From Haliscomenobacter sp041740695 (GTDB lineage: Bacteria > Bacteroidota > Bacteroidia > Chitinophagales > Saprospiraceae), in contig NZ_JBGSLK010000108.1 of assembly GCF_041740695.1 (NCBI RefSeq), forward strand, positions 124,001 to 188,000: 64,000 bases of DNA, given 5' to 3'. A model generated the notes under the pieces. The model was not told the DNA's origin, did no database searches, and saw only the letters and a program-made list of their open reading frames with translations. Shown here piece by piece: positions 60,524 to 64,000 of this stretch. Position numbers and translations under genes: made by a program. Position 1 is the stretch's first letter. Each line of letters opens with the position of its first letter.

Positions 60524-61326
60524 ACAATTTGTCCTTTCAAATCACTTTTGGGATTGTTGGGATGATACTGCTTACCGTTTTTATCATCGTTTTTTTCATC
60601 GTTTACCAAAGGCGACTGCTCCAGCAACAATTGACTACCCAGCAAATGGAAGCGGAATACCAAAAGGAATTATTGACCGCCGGTATCCTGGCCCAGGAGG
60701 CGGAGCGCAAACGGATGGCCATTGAATTGCACGACAGCATTGGAGGCTTGTTGTCGGCCACCAAAATTTATGTATCCAATGTGAGTCAGGAATTGGACGC
60801 CGGTCAGTTTTCCCTGTTCAAAACCAAAGCCCTGCAAACCCTGAATGAAAACATCCAGGAAGTGCGAACGATTACCAACGACCTCTTGCCCCAAAGTCTG
60901 GAGCGCTTAGGCATCGTGAGTGCTACCCGTAGCCTGATGGAGAAACTCCAGGAGTTGAAACAAATGCAGGTGGATTTACAGGCCAATGCCGAGGAGCGAT
61001 TTGACGGAGACCGGGAAAAAGCACTCTTTCGCATTTTGCAGGAATTGATCAACAATGCGCTCAAATATTCGGAGGCCAAAAACGTAGCCATCCACTTTCG
61101 GTTTAGCGACACCCAGCTATTGGTGCAATACCAGGACGATGGGCAAGGCTTTGATCGAGCAGCCTACGAGCAAAGGCCGGGCAGGAAGAGCTTCGGGCTG
61201 AAAAACATGGAGAGCCGGACGGCTTTTTTGAAAGGTAAAATCAACTATGAAACCTCGCCAGGGAACGGCGTGAAAGTAAAATTAAGTTTGCCCTTAAATG
61301 TAGAAAGTGATGGAAACACCCATTAA
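60502..61326 (+). CDS. NarL-type (HisKA_3) sensor histidine kinase
   Basis: 274 residues from the ATG at 60502. One membrane helix near the N-terminus (about 17-36, FGIVGMILLTVFIIVFFIV) is followed by a coiled-coil (YQRRLLQQQLTTQQMEAEYQK). The HisKA_3 H-box is AEERKRMAIELHDSIGGLL-like, with His77 in the form EAERKRMAIELHDSIG. The ATPase domain has LFRILQELINNALKYSEAK and DDGQGFD. It needs a separate sensor, likely the seven-helix protein it overlaps. It overlaps the response regulator by 17 nt. Confidence 0.92.
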   Translation: MGSTEAINNLSFQITFGIVGMILLTVFIIVFFIVYQRRLLQQQLTTQQMEAEYQKELLTAGILAQEAERKRMAIELHDSIGGLLSATKIYVSNVSQELDAGQFSLFKTKALQTLNENIQEVRTITNDLLPQSLERLGIVSATRSLMEKLQELKQMQVDLQANAEERFDGDREKALFRILQELINNALKYSEAKNVAIHFRFSDTQLLVQYQDDGQGFDRAAYEQRPGRKSFGLKNMESRTAFLKGKINYETSPGNGVKVKLSLPLNVESDGNTH

Positions 61327-61972
61327 AATAGGCCTGGTAGACGATCAAAACCTGTTCCGGGAAGGCATGAAACTGATCCTGAGTACCTTCTCTGAATTGG
61401 AGGTGGTGCTCGAAGCGGATGGGGGATCGAGTCTGTTGGCACAATTAGAAACCAATCAGCCGGATGTCATCCTGTTGGATTACACCATGCCCGAAATGGA
61501 TGGTTTTCAAACCATGCAAAAGGTCAAGGCCGCCTATCCTGGAATCAAAGTAATCATGCTCACCATGCACTTTGACGAAGCTTTGATGGCTTTTATGATG
61601 CAAAATGGCGCCAACGGCTATTTACTCAAAGACGAGAATTCCCATACCGTGAAAACGGCCATCATCCAGGTGATGGAGAGTGGCCAGTATTTCGCGGATT
61701 ATGTGTCCAAAGCCTTGTTGAAGCAATTACAAATCCAAAGCCAAAAACCCCAGCGCAGCGGGTCTCTTATAAAGGAAAACAGCTTCTCGGAGCGCGAACA
61801 GGAAATCCTGGCCATTGTGGGGAAATACGGTAGACAGGAAATGGCCGACAAGCTGTTTTTGTCCATCAAAACGGTGGATTTTCACCTCAAAAATTTACGG
61901 GATAAGACGAATGCCAATAGCAGCGCAGAGTTGGTGCGTTATGCGATGCAGCATGGGTTTCAAGGGGATTGA
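61310..61972 (+). CDS. NarL/FixJ-type response regulator
   Basis: 220 residues from the ATG at 61310 (a GTG one codon earlier is in frame). Receiver domain 1-120 with acidic pocket LVDDQN and phosphoacceptor Asp57 in DVILLDYTMPEMDG, then the Thr/Lys-type segment GYLLKDENSHT. The C-terminal LuxR-type HTH is about 150-215 (FSEREQEILAIVGKYGRQEM, LSIKTVDFHLKNLRDKTN). Co-transcribed with the kinase (17-nt overlap); it binds promoters as a dimer. Targets are not visible. Confidence 0.95.
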   Translation: METPIKIGLVDDQNLFREGMKLILSTFSELEVVLEADGGSSLLAQLETNQPDVILLDYTMPEMDGFQTMQKVKAAYPGIKVIMLTMHFDEALMAFMMQNGANGYLLKDENSHTVKTAIIQVMESGQYFADYVSKALLKQLQIQSQKPQRSGSLIKENSFSEREQEILAIVGKYGRQEMADKLFLSIKTVDFHLKNLRDKTNANSSAELVRYAMQHGFQGD

Positions 61973-62005
61973 AGTGGTTCACTCTCCTCTTTCTTTCCAT
62001 GCCTT

Positions 62006-63586
62006 TTAATCCTCCACCCTCAACGACCCCATCACCAAACGCGGCCGACTCAGCAACTGGTAACGCGTGGTCAGAAAAAAGAGCTCCTCCGGACCGGTTT
62101 GTTTACAGTGGCGGGCTACGACGAGCCCTTTGTTGGTATCGTCTTTCAATTTGAAAGCGAGGTCGCGAGCCATTTGGCCATCCACATTAATGGTTACGAT
62201 GGTCGCCACAGCATCGTTAAAAGAGCTAATCCGTTTAGCGGGTACATTCAGTGGTTTTTTCAAATTGTCTACATCATCATTGTACAAAAAATAGAGGTTG
62301 CTGCCCGAAACCATCATGGTATACCCATTAAAAACTGGCGTTTCCTCCATGATTTGCTTTTTGGGAATGGTGCGCACCCATTCTATTTCTCCGGTCGGGC
62401 TGATGCTGGTGACACATATTTCATTGTTGACATAGGTGGTACGCGTTACCCAATAGTTGCCGTTCAGGTATCGTCTAATGATGACATAGGCTTGTTCAGC
62501 GGTGACTACCGCGCCGCCGTCATCGCGCAGGACAATCCGATTGAATTGAAAGGTTCTATCTAGCCCTTCATCGCCACTTTTGTCTTTATCGGTGTCAAAC
62601 AATGCGAGATCACTGGGGGTAAATTCTTTATGGTTGGTGGTAATCATTTTACCATCTTGTCCGCTGATGCGCGAAAAAAAGACCCCTTGAATAACCCCTC
62701 TACGGTCGTTGGAATAAAACCCTGCACAACTCAAATCTCCTGCTGCATCGAGTTTGAAAGTCACATCAGTAGCATATTTTTCACCCAATTGCAATTGGAT
62801 TTGATAAGGTACTGTACTTTCAGCGTCCAGTCGAAACACCACCATTTTATAAGCGGGACTGCGTTTGCCGTCTTCTTTTTTGGACTCCTTGTTGTTGTTT
62901 TCATCATAAATTTTCGCCAACAGGTATACTCTTCCATCGTTGGCCACCGTCCAGTTTTTGAAACTAAACTGCTTCTGCGAATACGGCAGTGTAAAGACCT
63001 TTTCCCAAAGTTTTTGCAGCTTGTGGTCATGCACGATGACACTGACTTGGGTTTTTACATCGTTGTCATCGTCATCAGCATAGGTCGCCACCATGAGTTT
63101 GGTCGTATCCTCCGACATCTTCCAATCCACTTCCTGCGGTTCATCGTCTTTACTTCTCCATTGAATTTGGGCGAGGCGGGTCGTTTTGCCTATCCGTCCA
63201 TCCATGGTAATGGGCGTGGCTTGCAAACTGAGCGTTTTATCCCTGGCCTCGTACTGGTGGGTGCACAACAAAAATTTATCCAGGGCATAGAAACAATTGC
63301 CAAAAGAAATGTCCTCTTGCTTTACCACGAGTTCTCGGGAAAACAGCAGTTTGAATTTGTGGTCGTACTTCTGTAAAAGTGGAGGTTTTTTATCGCGAAA
63401 AGTAAAACCACTGCCATCATTTTCTGTCCACAAAACGTAGTGCCCGCTGGCATCGTGGTGGAGGTGTCCCCAAAAATCCAGGCCTTTGTCCTCTTTCATT
63501 TCGGGGCCAAATGCGAAGTTTACTTTTTGGGCAAAAACTCCACCCACAAAAAACAGATACCCGATTAAAAATACAATACGCATCAT
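62006..63586 (-). CDS. secreted beta-propeller-like protein, unknown
   Basis: 526 residues with a signal peptide (MMRIVFLIGYLFFVGGVFA, cleavage near AQ). The body is beta-rich, with repeated phrases of the kind WTENDGSGFTFRDKKPP and VFRLDAESTVPYQIQLQLG, suggesting a propeller or similar beta-repeat fold. No named domain, no lipobox, no T9SS tag. It is convergent with the response regulator (33 bp between stops). Function unknown. Confidence 0.75.
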   Translation of the reverse strand: MMRIVFLIGYLFFVGGVFAQKVNFAFGPEMKEDKGLDFWGHLHHDASGHYVLWTENDGSGFTFRDKKPPLLQKYDHKFKLLFSRELVVKQEDISFGNCFYALDKFLLCTHQYEARDKTLSLQATPITMDGRIGKTTRLAQIQWRSKDDEPQEVDWKMSEDTTKLMVATYADDDDNDVKTQVSVIVHDHKLQKLWEKVFTLPYSQKQFSFKNWTVANDGRVYLLAKIYDENNNKESKKEDGKRSPAYKMVVFRLDAESTVPYQIQLQLGEKYATDVTFKLDAAGDLSCAGFYSNDRRGVIQGVFFSRISGQDGKMITTNHKEFTPSDLALFDTDKDKSGDEGLDRTFQFNRIVLRDDGGAVVTAEQAYVIIRRYLNGNYWVTRTTYVNNEICVTSISPTGEIEWVRTIPKKQIMEETPVFNGYTMMVSGSNLYFLYNDDVDNLKKPLNVPAKRISSFNDAVATIVTINVDGQMARDLAFKLKDDTNKGLVVARHCKQTGPEELFFLTTRYQLLSRPRLVMGSLRVED

Positions 63587-63806
63587 GCAGGCTTATTTTT
63601 TAGCGAGTGTAAACATACAGATGAGTTGCTGGATTTTTATGCATAATTCAACAACTTGTCATGAACAAGTCTGATTGGTGATGGTTGGTTGGCCTTATCG
63701 CAGGTACTTTTATAAGCAGGAGGGTACAAGCTTGTGTGCTTGATGAATTGGGCTTATACATACAACTGTTTGGACAAGGAGGGTATCTTTACCGAAACAA
63801 AAACTT

Positions 63807-64000
63807 ATGTCATTTCAGAGATTTATTCCCATTTGGACAATCATCTTGTTGACGGCATGCTCAGCGACTGAAAAAAACAATGACAGGGATGATTTACATT
63901 TCACGCAGTATTCAGAATCTGTAAAAGACACCTTTTACATTGACATACAACTCCCAAAAGAGTACAAAGAAAATCCGGATAAGAAATATCCAACTTTAGT
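63807..64000 (+). CDS. putative esterase lipoprotein, 5' part only
   Basis: An ATG at 63807 opens MSFQRFIPIWTIILLTACSA, with a lipobox (LTAC), and runs to the window end (64 codons). The visible YSESVKDTFYIDIQLPKEYK then KYPTLV segment matches the N-terminal strand of D-type esterases (enterochelin esterase/Fes-like alpha/beta hydrolases). The catalytic part lies outside. The 220-bp divergent gap before it has no clear promoter match. Confidence 0.6.
   Translation, partial: MSFQRFIPIWTIILLTACSATEKNNDRDDLHFTQYSESVKDTFYIDIQLPKEYKENPDKKYPTL

Overview
The window looks like a chromosomal segment of a Bacteroidota bacterium, most likely a member of the Saprospiraceae (Haliscomenobacter/Lewinella type). 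Four things point there. One protein carries a type IX secretion (Por) C-terminal sorting domain. There is a TonB-dependent receptor with an N-terminal carboxypeptidase-regulatory-like domain. Several promoters fit the Bacteroidota pattern TTTG - 19 bp - TAnnTTTG. Effector-associated-domain (EAD), CHAT and TIR proteins are present. I saw no rRNA or tRNA gene, no CRISPR array, no insertion-sequence transposase and no phage genes. Most of the content is ordinary housekeeping and envelope biology.

Layout. 1-5 kb: a partial VPS10/sortilin-like BNR-repeat exoprotein and a secreted four-PDZ protein with a T9SS tag. 5-7.7 kb: a two-gene conflict module (TIR-EAD-CHAT protein plus alpha/beta hydrolase) next to a decayed TonB-receptor fragment. 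7.7-17.6 kb: SDR-type NAD(P)-binding protein, YceI, PnuC, an acyl-CoA-dehydrogenase-like protein, a second VPS10-like exoprotein, a LolA-fold protein, a DUF4259 protein and the NAD(P)HX repair enzyme. 17.7-19.6 kb: small lipoprotein and membrane proteins among elaborate palindromes, plus the last codons of a formylglycine-generating-enzyme-like gene. 19.7-22.6 kb: MFS transporter, ROK kinase and SIS isomerase (sugar handling). 22.6-34.3 kb: BamA/TamA-like and TamB-like outer-membrane assembly pair, an M48 protease and a YncE-phosphoesterase. 34.5-39.9 kb: a second EAD protein (EAD-TM-TPR), a site-2 protease, PdhB, a tiny lipoprotein, MnmD and an AP2/AT-hook protein. 40-45 kb: RibD, a thioredoxin-like protein, and a wall-recycling/glycolysis group (glucosaminidase, GlcNAc kinase, PfkA). 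45-54.5 kb: membrane proteins, a LytS-type kinase, an ECF sigma with a putative anti-sigma partner, DUF4403 and a TonB receptor. 54.6-64 kb: a 968-residue coiled-coil/OmpA-like protein, a ricin-B plus bulb-lectin fusion, a membrane protein with a NarL-type two-component pair, and secreted proteins.

Two themes stand out. (1) Two proteins 27 kb apart carry matching EAD11-like adaptor domains. One has TIR and CHAT (caspase-like) effectors and sits in an operon with a serine hydrolase; the other is membrane-anchored with TPRs. Together they could form a homotypically assembled signalling or immunity circuit. (2) Intergenic spaces are filled with long, near-perfect palindromes. They fall into at least three recurring families (A, B and C), often supply the stop codons of flanking genes, and in one case sit in frame inside the TonB receptor. 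In addition, three envelope-related genes share a GYAACC-N16 promoter motif that suggests an ECF-sigma regulon. All calls come from reading the sequence; no database search was run.
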